Shown: positions 22,506 to 34,671 of the stretch, in pieces
Layout of the letters: the number at the start of each line of letters is the position of its first letter
Position numbering within the stretch: position 1 is the first letter of the stretch
Origin: Plasmodium coatneyi
Lineage: Eukaryota > Apicomplexa > Aconoidasida > Haemosporida > Plasmodiidae
NCBI RefSeq assembly: GCF_001680005.1
Contig: NC_033564.1
Location: 1,426,001 to 1,490,000, forward strand
Length of the DNA stretch: 64,000 nt
Reading direction: 5' to 3'
Translations under genes and position numbers: made by a program
The notes under the pieces: model-generated
Databases searched by the model: none
Told to the model about the DNA's origin: nothing
The model's input: the letters and a program-made list of their open reading frames with translations, nothing else

Positions 22506-23922
22506 GATTTGTGTTAGCTGGGTTAGAGCGGTGCTATGTTAGCGGTTATATTTGTCTATACCTGCTGGGGTTCAAATCGTACAGAGGTGCAAGGTGAGCA
22601 AGAAGATGATGGCAGGTGAAATTCGTTGTCTTCTCTGTCCTTAACTAGGGAGGAGGGTGCCTTCTCCGTTTCTGCCTCGTTCCCGCGATGGGTATAATAA
22701 TCTGTTTCAAAATGCTTCCCTTTGCTGTTTCAATTGCTTTTTTTACACTTCGCACGATGTACGTACATACACAAAGGTGCTACAAAATTTTGTTCGCTCT
22801 GTAGCCACCCTTGCCTTCGCGTTAGCATAAAGTTCAGGGGGGGATAAACAGGACGTGGGGGAGAATTCACCCATTTGTGTGACGTCCCAACTGTTCATTC
22901 GTTTGTTCCTTTTTTTCACATCCCAATGTCAATCTACAGTTGGAAATAACGTGCCCACAAAAGGTGTACACGAAATTAGGGGAGACATACCGGCGTTGCA
23001 AGCTATCCTTAAGGGGGGGAAAAAGGAGAAGCGCAAAAAAAAAAAAAAAAAAAAAAAAAAAGGAAAACAATTTTACGCTACATGAAATTAGCCAACTGTT
23101 TAACCTTCCCGGGGGATGTTCCCGCCTGTCCTTTTAGATGTCCTATCTGGTTGGTAAGCGCAACCCGAGTGATTGTCGCGGAAAATAGAAAATGGGATTA
23201 ATTAATCAAGTACACCTAGTCTACCCAAAGCAACATTTCACAATTTTGCAAAATTGTGTACAGCGAATGAAAACCATCTTGCAAATGCACCTTCTGGGAG
23301 GAGGCAAAAAAAAAAAAAAATTCGAGTTGTTTTCCCAAGGGGGGGCACCTTTTTCCAACATTCCCCAAGATAGCTACTCAAAAAATTGTGTCCGCGTGGA
23401 TTTGTTTTTTTTCCCTCAAGTGTGAAATATTTTTGCGTGCCTTTCTGCATTATTTCACAGAAAAAAATACAACGTTGGTGCGGCGATGACACCGCGATGA
23501 CACCCCGTTGACACACACCGGATGGCGTCCTTCCGCAAAAAGGGCGCTTACCCCGCACCCTACTTGAGCCAAAACGTATGCCCACCTAAGCACAACACGG
23601 GTGAACACCACAAAGTGGAACCTTTCACACAAAATTGAAACGTGAAAATTTTTGAAATTTCTTTTTCTCATTTGCTCTTCAATTTCGCTGGATTTTTTTT
23701 TAGGCCCTATTTGAGTAACAAATTACTCGTGTACTAACGTTTGAAGCATTTCCAGTTTTTTTTTTTTTTTTTTTTTTTTTTTATTTGTTTTCCCTGTGTG
23801 GTTCCTTCCCCCATGTGAAGCATCAAAGATTGACAAGTTGATTGGCAGACCGTTCGTAAGGTGTAAGGGAGCGGGTGAAGACCTCCCCCTGGAGGCTAAT
23901 CTACCAAAGGAGCAACGCAAAA
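22506..23922. other. divergent intergenic region between NOT2 and GPI8
   Basis: About 1.4 kb upstream of two divergent genes. Poly(A) at 23036-23060 and 23307-23321, and poly(T) at 23758-23782. No gene seen. Confidence 0.55.
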
Positions 23923-25336
23923 ATGGAGCTGAAGAAGGCGTTCCTGTGCTGGGTGCTACTGGCAGTGAAGCACGCAGTTGCGCCCTCAGTGTATTTCTCC
24001 GGTTTGGACATAAAAAATATGAAAGGCAAGTACAAAGAGATAGAAGAGAGGCATGCAAAACAAAATGTGAATGATATATTTTTTCATGAATTAAAAAAAT
24101 CGAATTATGAACTGAACAGCAATATTATAGCACTGAGCACATCGAGGCATTATTTCAACTACAGACACACGAGCAATTTACTGACCGCATATAAATACTT
24201 GAAGCATGTTGGGGACAATATGGACAGGAACATACTGCTTATGGTGCCATTTGATCAAGCTTGCAATTGTAGGAACTTGGTAGGAGGCACCATTTTTAAC
24301 GAGTATGAGAAGCCTTCAAATGAAGATTTAAAAAAAAAAAAAATGAAAGAAAACTTGTACAGCCATTTAAATATAGACTATAAAAATGACAACATACGAG
24401 ATGAACAAATAAGGAGAGTAATTAGACATCGATATGATGCCTTAACTCCAGTTAAATATAGGTTATACACAAATGGGAACAGAGAAAAAAATCTTTTTAT
24501 ATACATGACTGGCCACGGAGGAGTGTCATTTTTTAAAATCCAAGATTTTAACATTGTCAGCTCTGCTGAATTTAGTCTGTACATACAAGAGCTGCTCATA
24601 AAAAATGTCTACAAGTACATTTTTGTAATTATTGACACGTGTCAAGGGTACAGTTTTTACGATAAAGTGCTACATTTTTTAAAGAAGAATAAAATAAATA
24701 ACGTCTTTTTAATGTCCTCCTCGGATATTAACGAAAATAGCTACAGCTTACACTCGAGCAAATATTTAAGCGTCTCGACGGTCGATCGATTTACCTTTTT
24801 TTTTTTTTTCCTACCTGGAAAATATGAACAGAATATACAAACAAGAACCGCATAAAAATGCCAAGGCCTTTTCCTTATATAGCATCTTGAATTATTTAAA
24901 AACACAGCATTTGATATCAACTCCAACTATCAATAATTCGAAATTTAGCGTCTCCATGTTTATGCATAGTAAGAATATTCTTTTTTATGACTCCTCCGGT
25001 TTTTATGTAAGTAAGGACGCGGAGGAGGGTTCCTTGGATGGGCTGGGCAACAGCAGTTATAGCGCCAACCAGAAGACAGACAAAACTGCAATTCGAAACA
25101 CCTGTTTGGGCGACTTGAGCGCATGTGGGCATATGAAAAATGAAATACACACCCACATGGGAAACCTCTACTCACGCAGCAGCTTCTACAACAACGTCGA
25201 GGTTTACTTCAAGGAGGAGTCCCACTTCACGGACTACTACTTTACCGGTGAGCGCTTTGCTGGGGGGTACTTGCTCCCCTCTTTCCTTTTTTTAGTGGTA
25301 ATCGCGTTATGCCTGCTTTTTTTTCTGTTCACGTAG
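23923..25336 (+). CDS. GPI8: GPI-anchor transamidase catalytic subunit GPI8, with an apparent frameshift
   Basis: GPI8 is the C13-type cysteine protease of the ER-lumen GPI transamidase, which cleaves the C-terminal signal of proteins and attaches a GPI anchor; anchored surface proteins such as MSP1 depend on it. A signal peptide (MELKKAFLCWVLLAVKHAVA) comes first. The family segment STSRHYFNYRHTSN follows, then the catalytic His198 in TGHGG and Cys240 in DTCQ. The C-terminus has a membrane segment (PSFLFLVVIALCLLFFLF). The frame breaks at a T14 run (24796-24809): upstream reading gives VDRFTFFF and a stop at 24855; downstream reading (from about 24809) continues YLENMNRIYKQEP to 25336. Both sides align with the conserved GPI8 core (MDRYTF...FLE), so a one-base length error in the run is the likely cause rather than an intron. 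Confidence 0.93.
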
Positions 25337-25484
25337 ATTGCTCTTTTAGCGCTTTTGGACTGAACGTTTGGCGGGATTATGCCTTTTTTTTTCTGAACGT
25401 TCAGGCAGTTTGGGACTTTTTTTCCATTTTTTTTTTTTTTTCGTGCTATCCTTTTAGCTGTTTTTTACTGAATGTTCAGGCAGT

Positions 25485-25515
<31 letters not shown>

Positions 25516-27008
25516 CGTGTGCGCTGTTACTTCGATTTCCCACACGTTAACAACTGGGAGAAAAAAAAACTTTTGGCTGTTTGGCAAAAAAAAAAAAAAA
25601 AATGATAATATGTTTATCGTCCAAAAGAAGAGTATCCTTGGGGGATATTTTCAAATGTTCCCCTAAGGATAAGCACATTGGTGAGTAACATTTAAGTAAA
25701 GCGTCTTTTTTTGGCAACCCCCAAATGGTTACACTGTGTTGGTGGCGGGGATTGGTAAGACGGTTGCAAAATTTCCAGGCGCCCATTCGCAGCTATTCGG
25801 GGCGATGCAAGTTGGGGCACCCCCAAGGGGGGGACAATGCGCGGGCGGCGACGTGCATACACACATCCGGACGAATTAATTGCCACACCTGTCCTACTTT
25901 AACAAATCTGCATGGAGAAAAACAGACACGCAAGTATGGGCGCATATGTTTTCGCATATAAAAATGTGCGCATACCGTGCTAGTGCGGGCATACAAAAAA
26001 TGTAGTTGCGCGAGGCGAAAATTGTAAAGTAGAAGAAGCCGTGCACCAGGTGGAGCTACAAAAGATCGATCATATATCACACTTTATTTTTTTTTTTTCC
26101 AAACATATGTATGTATGCTTTGCTCCCCCGTAGGGTGTTACTCCCGCGCGAAAAAAAAATAAACTGCAGCGGCATGCATACGTATATACGCACCTGTGTT
26201 TTTTTTTTCCCCTTTTGCGTAAACAACCGTGAGGGGCACACACGTATTCCTCCCCTTTTGGTGGATTATTCGACAAAGACACTCGCTACCGCAGATTAGC
26301 CAGATAAATTCGTCATCACATTTGGATTTTTGCAGATGGGGTTTCAACTTTCGCATTGCGCTACTCATGCTGAGTGCTGCACATTGTCTGTATGTACGTG
26401 TGTATGTATGCATGTACGTATGCATGCATGTTTGTGTTTTTTTTTTTTTTTTTTTTTTTTCACCTAATGCATAATTAAGAGTTGTCCATTTTTTTAAACA
26501 AAGACGAAGAACGACATTGTGCTGATGTTCCCGCTGCTACGAGTGCGCGCGTTGCGAGGCAGATGAGTTGGCATTTTCCTACACGAGTATTCTACTCCGA
26601 TTTGTGCCATTTCGTCTGGTTCGCTTTGCTCTGTTACAATGCTTCCGGTGAAGGTGGTCAGTTCATTGAAACCTTTCTGGCAGCCTTCCCTTATTAGGGC
26701 ATACCCCGTCAGCCAATTTGCTTCGCTGTCGTTTCGTTGGCGTTTCACGACTGTGTGCTTTTGCGTTGCGTGCGCATATGTTCGGGTTAGCCTTTTTGCA
26801 TACTCCTTTTTGAGTAGTCCTTTCTTTTTTTCGAAAGTTTTTGCACGACGTTATACCTTACGTTCTGCTTGTCGTTTAACATTTTTTCGGCCACTGCTTC
26901 CTCCAGTTGCTTTGTTGCAAGTGAGACTTAACGCGCGTTAGCTGAAAGGGGCTCTACCCCTCCAAAAAAAAAAAGCAGTTTTACAGGAAAGAGAAAAACA
27001 ACCCCACG
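25337..27008. other. intergenic region, no gene seen
   Basis: About 1.7 kb between two plus-strand genes. Several T-rich runs (25427-25441, 25489-25515, 26438-26460) and an A17 run at 25587-25602 are present. Short open frames here have no gene-like composition. Confidence 0.55.
25343..25490. repeat. degenerate direct repeats just downstream of GPI8
   Basis: Three imperfect copies of a unit of the form cttttagc...ctgaa(c/t)gtt(c)aggcagtttt, at about 25343, 25392 and 25452, separated by T-rich runs. Confidence 0.6.
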
Positions 27009-29298
27009 ATGGATGTGAAGCACGTGGAGGGTTGCGAGTACCACGCCAGGGAAAGTGACCGAGAATGTAAAGACGAAGTGAAAAAAGTGATGGACAAACT
27101 TATATATGAAAGGAAGAAAAATTTTCAAGGACAAGATAACTACTGTCGTAATTCATCCGTGAGTATATGTCCAAATGTGTACTGCAACATTTACACAGAT
27201 CTCCACAACTGGTTTGGATTTAAAAACTGCAAAAAAATAGACACCGAATCATTAAACACGTGCTTTACAGACATAGCCAATGGGGGGGTAGGTTACTATG
27301 AAAAACTCATCGTCCTGGGAGGAAGAATATTAGAACTATACAGTGAGTTGCATTTTTTTAACAAGTATAATTACGAGAAGGATGAGGAAGTTGTGCAAGA
27401 TTTACGTACCATCAAATCGGTAAAGGAAGTTGTCTTCCAATACTTGTATGTACAGAAGAGAAAAAACAGAGTCAATTACAAAAATAGCTTATACCTATTT
27501 GGCTACTCTTATTTGTATACTCCTCTATTTTTCAGAAACAAAAATTCCATCATAAAGTATGTTAAAGCATGTATAGCGTATGCTGTAAAATTTAGTGGCG
27601 CGAATATATTTTCTTGGATGCCTTCCTTGATAGAACATATCTATTACTCACAGAAGGTGAAGGCATCCGAGGTGGAACAGGAAAACGAACTCATACAAGA
27701 CCTGCAGGAGTTTTTTGGTTACCAGTTCGATTACGTGTTGCCACGAATAGCCGAGTGTTTCAGTCAGCATAATTTGTATATTAACAGTTCTCACCTCACG
27801 GGTCTGCAAATCGTGCGCATTTTCGCGAACGAGTACTTTTCCCTGTTGGCCGACGTAAGGGGGCAATGCCACTCCGTGTGCGTGTAAAAAGACGCCATGG
27901 TGTGCTACGTTATACTACCCTATTTTGTGTCCCTTCTTAGTACACCTTTTTGCACACCCGTTTCTTTCCCCCCCGCAGGACGTGAACATAGAGGGGAAGG
28001 AAAAAACCACGTGGGTAAGGGAAGAAACGGAGGCCTTCCTAAACTCCCACTGTATTGAAATATTTAGCGGCTGCATGCTATCTCTACATAAGTACCTCGG
28101 CGAAAAGGCAGTAAAGGTGGGTAAAATAAAGAGCATCTTTGAAATGCTACTGTCCTCCTGTTGGGTACTAGGAAGTGAGAAAAGAAACAAAGTCTGGGCA
28201 TGTGCCCTTGTGCAGAGGTTAAGGCAAGTACAGCTCCTCACACAGATCACCACCATCGAGAAGTGGTCCTACAGTATCAAAAAGTATAACGACCTGAATA
28301 TACAAAATTTTGTAAAAGACATATACAATTTTAATAACATAAATGGGAGTGTCTTGTCTCCTTTCCAGTTGCAAAACGTCAACATTTATCTGCCCCCCAA
28401 GGAGGGTCCTCTGAAGGAAATCCCCTACTACACTACGTTGGCCGATAGGTACAAGGATCGGTTCCCACGGCCCGATAGTGCCACGCAGGGGGGTAACCCA
28501 AACAGCAACAGCAGAAGTAACGGAAACTGCCAACTCTATGACGTCATAAATAACATCACCAACAACATATATAAGCGCTTCAGACCGAGGAAGCCCAGGA
28601 ATAGAGGCTCCTCCGACGTCACGCGTTTGGTCTACACGAACAGGGATGACTGCCCTCCAGGTAAGGGGGGGCGCGAAAAATCGGTTGGCACGAGGGAATG
28701 CTCTTCAAGTGAGGTAAATCGATTCGTCTAAGCATACATACACCACTTCGTTGACACCTTACAGACATGAGTTACCACGACCTGAAGGCCAGCCTCGCCT
28801 CGGACGATTCGACCAAGTACGACGCTGCGCAGGACTTGGACTTGGAGGATGAAGAGGATGACACCTACGGGGAGGAGGAAGACCCCGTCATGCCATACAG
28901 CGCAGAAGAAGGAACCCACGCAAAGGGACCAAAAACGGGAAAAAACGGAATCCCTGTAAAAATAAAATACATTAAAGACGCGGCAGACGATCGAAACTCC
29001 AAGTACGTCATAGAGATTCCCAAGCGGGACTTGGCGGGCCGGGGCAGCAACAACCACGTAAAGGCAGGTAAGGCATTTACTGCACGGGTAGACCGTTAGA
29101 CTGTTAAACGGTGCTGCTTTTAGTGCACGTCATAACGAACGTGCCGGATAGTTTATTTCCCGTACACACACATACACCGTGTACGTTCAACAACGTGCAC
29201 CTTTTCCCTTCTCAGTTCTCTGGGGAAATGGCAAAAAGGGCCTGGAAATCAAACTCCCCTCCGAGAGTGACCTCATGCCGCATGTGCGAATTAGATGA
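27009..29298 (+). CDS. Unrecognised conserved-looking four-exon gene
   Basis: Exons 27009-27854, 27979-28660, 28765-29067, 29216-29298, all GT-AG with matching phase, giving 637 residues. I do not recognise a family. The first 280 or so residues are helical and Cys-containing at the start (ICPNVYCNIYTDLHNWFGFKNC has a spread of cysteines). The middle is helical, with a Ser/Asn-rich insert near residue 465. Exon 3 encodes a very acidic stretch (DLDLEDEEDDTYGEEEDP) followed by a more ordered tail, GIPVKIKYIKDAADDR, and the last exon ends PSESDLMPHVRIR. There is no signal peptide or membrane segment, so a soluble intracellular protein is expected. The precise phase through three introns is the main support. 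Confidence 0.8.
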
Positions 29299-30736
29299 GA
29301 CGGGGTCGTTTGATCAGGTCACCCTCGCAAACATAGTAAGGACAGAATGACCATTATATGTATATGTGCCCCCATGTAGTGAAATAAGGGATTCGCCCCC
29401 TTTTTTTTTTTTTTTATCATTTTTTTTTTGTATGTGTAGCGCTGTGTTATCCCTGTGCGAAAGCTCCAACTAACGGTTAAGCAGCACGATGTGTATTTTT
29501 TTCCATTTCACGTGCGTGTGGAGAATGGGGTCGCTACAACAGGAGGATATTCCTCTGTTCTTCTGACAATCGTCTTGCAAAGGGGAAATAAAAAAAAAAG
29601 GATAAATAGTATAAAACGTAATGGGGACAGAACAAAATGTATACAACCAAAATAGCTCAGCGGTGTTCCCTGTGCATGTTATGTTCCTCACGTATGTGAT
29701 AACCTCTGTGGGGGGGATAAGGAAAAAAAAAAGAAAAAAAAACAGTCCCCCACGCCTGTATCCTTCTGTGTCATTTAAAAGGATAAAATGCGAAGAAAAA
29801 TAATGACGAGCAAATCGTAGATGGTATTAAAAAATAAAATAACATGAGCAGATCAACATTTGCAAAGCTTAATAAGGAACAGTAAGGAAAAAAAAAAATG
29901 GTTAACGTAAACGAAAGGGCCGAATGCATATGCAGGTGCGTGAAGAAGCGAAACATGCACGTGCCCGCTGGTCCTCCGAGCAGAAGAAAAGTAGAATGTG
30001 AAAGATTGAGTTTATGAACCAGGGCTAGTTCGGTGCTGCAGAGAGCGAGGCTGTATATCGTGCCGCTATTGCGCTATACGCAGAAAAATGGGGGCATGGG
30101 GTATCAGCCGTATTGCTTTTCTCCACCCATAAGTAGCACAAACGTAAAAGAGTAATACATGGTATATGAATTTATTGTTCACCTCTTTTATGGGCCCGCA
30201 AAAAAGGAAAAAAAAGAAAAAACAAAAAATTTTCCAGCTAGCATGTTTTATGTAACGTGCTTGTTTGTTTTTATTACCCCTATGTGATTTTTTTTCCATG
30301 CGTATGTACCTACCCATTATTAGCAGGCAGAGTGGCCTCATGACATTGCCGTCGTGAAAAGAAAAGAGAAAGGAACAATCACTCGTTACCAATTTAAATG
30401 TACTGCTTTTTGGAACCGCACTGAAATGTACCATTGTATGGCTGTTACGTTTGTTGGATGTTTATACGCATAATAATACACGTCGTTGCGTGAAGAAGAA
30501 AGGGGGAAATATAGGTTTGCGAGAAGCGCGCCACGAAGATTGCTCTTCGATAGAAGCACTGTGGGTATTATAAGCGGCCACCCGGAGGTGTTAGTAGCGA
30601 CTTGAAAGGAAGGATCAGATAAGGATTGGAAAACGAATAAACGTAGCACAAGCGGAGCATAAAAATAGAACACGCTTAGGGTACAAGAACCCCACCTGTA
30701 CAGCGCCACCACCCCCTACCAAGCACATACTAAAAA
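29299..30736. other. intergenic region upstream of spermidine synthase
   Basis: About 1.4 kb between two plus-strand genes; A- and T-rich runs only. The second half should contain the spermidine synthase promoter. No RNA gene recognised. Confidence 0.55.
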
Positions 30737-32066
30737 ATGGATAAACTCATGAACAACAACAAAGCCAAGCTGACGGTGATGCTGGTGGGGGGTTTATGCT
30801 CCCTGGTGTTGTATCACATGAAAAAGAAAATGAACTTTTCCTACTGTTTGTTTTCGAAAAACTGGTTTAGCGAGTTCTCCCTCATGTGGCCAGGCCAAGC
30901 TTTCAGTCTGGAAATAAAAAAAATCATCCACCAGGCGAAATCGAAATATCAGGTAGGTCTTCCGCTGTTGAAAACCTTTTTTTTTTTTTCCGTCCCATTT
31001 ATTCGTATCATTTTTTTCTCTCCATTGTTTACATGCCCTTACCTCCCCCCCACCGCAGAGCATCCTGGTCTTCGAGAGTAGCACCTTCGGAAACGTGCTC
31101 GTCCTGGACGGAGTCATACAGCTGACAGAGAAGGACGAGTTCGCCTACCACGAAATGATGACCCACGTCCCCATGACAGTTGCCAAGGAACCAAAGAACG
31201 TACTTGTTGTAGGAGGAGGAGACGGAGGAGTGATCAGAGAACTGTGTAAATATAAGTCCATAGAAAACATAGACATCTGCGAAATAGATGAAATGGTTAT
31301 CGAGGTATCCAAAACATTTTTCAAAAACATCAGTTGCGGGTTCGACGATAAGAGAGTAAACGTTTTCATTGAAGACGCCAGTAAATTTTTGGAAAACGTC
31401 ACTAACACGTATGACGTAATTATTGTAGACAGTTCTGACCCCATCGGCCCGGCCGAATCTTTGTTTAATCAGAACTTTTACGAAAAGGTGTACAACGCAC
31501 TAAAGCCTAATGGATACTGCGTCGCTCAGGTAAGGAAAGCATCACAGAGGGGGGTGCCAATTTGTTGCGTATGTAGATACTATGCAGCGTCTTCTTTGCG
31601 GAAATTCTTTTCAATACCGCCACCCGTTAAATGTTGCCTTCCCCCCCGACCCCGCAGTGCGAGTCCATTTGGATTCACGTAGGAACGATAAGGAGCATGA
31701 TGGGATATGCAAGGAAGATGTTCAAGAAGGTCGAGTATGCGAACATTAGCATTCCAACCTACCCCTGTGGTTGTATAGGTACGTTCGTCGCCAACAAGGG
31801 ACAACCCCATGGCCGCTAAGTTGTCACATGTGCGTTGCATCACTTCCCCTAAAGTGTCTACTCCCCCATGTAGTCACTTCTTCATCATGTCCTCTTTCCC
31901 CCCCGCAGGCATCCTCTGCTGCTCCAAAAGCGACACCGGCATGTCCAAGCCGAACAAACGCCTAGAGTCGAAGGAGTTTAATGACCTCAAGTACTACAGT
32001 TACGAGAACCATTCGGCCGCCTTTAAGTTGCCTACCTTTGTTCTAAAGGACATCGAATCTGCGTAG
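30737..32066 (+). CDS. Spermidine synthase
   Basis: Exons 30737-30952, 31059-31529, 31658-31778, 31909-32066; 321 residues, equal to the length I recall for the P. falciparum enzyme. It transfers an aminopropyl group from decarboxylated S-adenosylmethionine to putrescine, feeding spermidine to eIF5A hypusination. The N-terminus (about 8-28) is a hydrophobic segment typical of the Plasmodium enzyme. The Rossmann-like core has VVGGGDGGV (about 123-131), the acidic CEIDEMVIEVS segment and the catalytic loop DSSDPIGPAES with Asp196 and Asp199. The gatekeeping region (QCESIWIH, PTYPCG) is in the right place. All introns are short and GT-AG. Confidence 0.96.
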
Positions 32067-34671
32067 TGCATCGCCTTTGTTATTTGGGGAATTCCCAACG
32101 TGTAGGTCTATGTGCGTGCCAAGGGAAGCTTTCCCCCTCATATTGTCATTTTTAAAATATGTGCAAAATAGGCCAGAACACTTTTTTGGAAAAAAGAAAA
32201 ATTGTGTTTAATTTTTTTTTTCCCATCATCTATTACTTTCATTTTGTGCATCATTCCCATGTTGCATTTTTTTTTTTTTTTTTCCCCTCCTTAACATGGT
32301 TCCCATTTTGTATTAGCGGCAGTTGCATACCATTTGTTTTGCGACTGTTCACATACTTCGGTTGCCTGCGTGGGACATAAAAAAAGGACATCCTGGCGCA
32401 GCTCTGCTCCTTTTCACATGTGCTTGAAAATTAGCATCTCAGCAATCACATAGGTAAGCACGCACGTAGGTACGTTCGTGTGTACGTTAGCATGTGTTTA
32501 TGAGTTGTATGTGCACTGTAGAGAACGGGAAAAAGGCGTCCCACTTTCGCTCCCCCTATATTTTCTCTTCCAACCAAACTTTGAAAATGCTATTAAAACG
32601 TACCCATTTTTTTTAATTTTAAGTGAGAAACAGTTTTTAAAAAAGTGCGAACTTTTTGGCATTATTTTTTAAAGGGATATGGGAAAGTTGCCTGTTTGGA
32701 GCGCTGTTAACTTTACGCGAATCAGTTGTTTGACCGAGTATAGGAAGCAACTTTTTTTTTTTTTTTCTTTGCGATATGTGTATATTCGTATATGCATTGC
32801 GTGGGTATATATAAAAAATGCATTTACGCATTTGGCGCTCGCGCGGAGGCACATGTGAGAAATGAGCAAAATGAGCCAACGGAACAAACCGAGCAAGTTG
32901 CCAACAACCTTCACGTGCGAAGGGAAAAAAAGAAAGCGTGATTTTTCCAACTTGTCAAAATATTTTGACCGGTTTGTGCATGTGCCGGGGAGTCCTCATA
33001 ATTTGGCATGACCATGTAGTTTATGTAAAAATGTACTCATGCGTACTGTACACGTGGGTTACTTATACGTATGTACATACATATGCCGCACGTGCAGCAT
33101 TCCTACGTGCATATGTGCAGGCCAAGTGGTCGCGCCCCGCTGCCGGGGATCACCCCTTTTCTTAACACATTGCTGGGTGCATGGCTCTATTAAAAAAGGA
33201 GGAATATCCGACATTATGCGACATTGGCGAGGTTTACATAAGCATATGCATATGGGAACAGCACACTTCGTATGTACGGGGGTCGTTTTATTTTACATAC
33301 GCGTGCTTACCTATGTGCCCTCTACGTATACGTGTGCCCGTTGTGGCCGCTGGTTTCGCTGAGAGTCGTTTTTTTTTCTTTTTTTGCACGTTGCTTCGAG
33401 GGGGGCGCAGAGTAAGTGGTTTGCCACACGGGGGCGAACACGACGCGGCAAACATACTACTTCATGCCAACATTGGTAAAGCACATACATATATATATAT
33501 AAACAGGTGGTGCACGGGGAGGCAACCTCTGCCCATGTCAGCACGCATATGAACTGAACATACGTGCAAAAAAGTATATATGCACGTGCAGAATGTACGC
33601 GTAAATAGTGCCCACGTATTTTGCGCAAATGTACACTGCGTATGTAGTACTTTGTACACTTTTGCATATATTAAACGGACCCGGATCGCGAGTATACGAA
33701 TTTGTGGTTCACGCACGGTTGGCGCTGAGAATATATGCTCATCACGACGGAAGAGGCATTTTTTTTTTTTTTTCTGCATTTAATCCCCCGACATCATCCC
33801 ATCAGTGGTGCTAGTGGCAGTGGTTTTTTTTTTAAAAAAAAAAAAGGAACAGAATAAAAAAAAAGGGCGGCGCGTCCCTCCACTTAACTCGTTTCCTCTT
33901 CCGTTGTGGTCCTCCGGTCGTTGAAAAAGGGGCAAGTGGCAAAATAATAATAATACAGCACAGCGAAGAAGCCCAAGCAAAAAAAGAGGGCAAATCCAGC
34001 GTGCCATATATATTTTTTTTTCATTCCGCCATTTTATATACCTCTATATGATATGTAGATAGCAGATAGCCCCTTTAACTTTAACCATCGCAGCAAAATT
34101 AATTTTTTTTCTTCCTGTTTTTTCTTTTCGGCGAAAAAATATTTTAATCAAGGTAAAAAAACAAAATAACAAAAATTAAAACAAAGCAAAGCAAAATAAA
34201 AATAAAAAGAATAAAATAGGAAGCATTCGCAAAATAATTAACATAAAGCTCAACGCGTCAAGGTCAAGCGCTAGCGTAGCAAATCGAAACGTATAAAAAA
34301 CGCCTAAAATAAAAGCGAAAAAAAAAAAAAAAAAAAAAAAAACTGCCAACAGAGGAACAGCTTTTTTAATTTTTATACCCCCTCAATTTAACTGTTACGA
34401 TTTGATTTAACGTAATAGAGTAAATTGCGAAGGTATTCCCCCCGTACCGATCCTTCCGAGCACATACATATAGATATACATACATTGTACCTATATATTG
34501 TATGTAGGTATATTGCAAGTGTATAATATTACACGTATATACATTTATATATATTTACAGCCGGCGGATATTGATTCGCATTACCCACCCCATAAGGGAA
34601 AAGACGTAAATAGGCCAAGTAATAAAGGTCGCTACAATCCTGTCATTCTTTACCCCGTTGTGCCCGCCAAA
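32067..34671. other. long intergenic region upstream of PV1
   Basis: About 2.6 kb, one of the two longest gaps among the housekeeping genes. It is rich in cgtatgtacata-type and poly(A)/poly(T) sequence (T17 at 32267-32283, A23 at 34320-34342). It is likely to hold a strong PV1 promoter and a long 5' leader; an in-frame open stretch from 34498 just before the start is treated as leader. No RNA gene recognised. Confidence 0.55.

Noticed and set aside
22560..22590. T-loop-like ggttcaaatcg suggestive of a tRNA gene
   Set aside because: No matching acceptor or anticodon stems can be folded around it.
24783..24831. A short intron to explain the GPI8 frame change
   Set aside because: The sequence that would be removed encodes the conserved DRFTF segment, so a length error in the T run is more likely.
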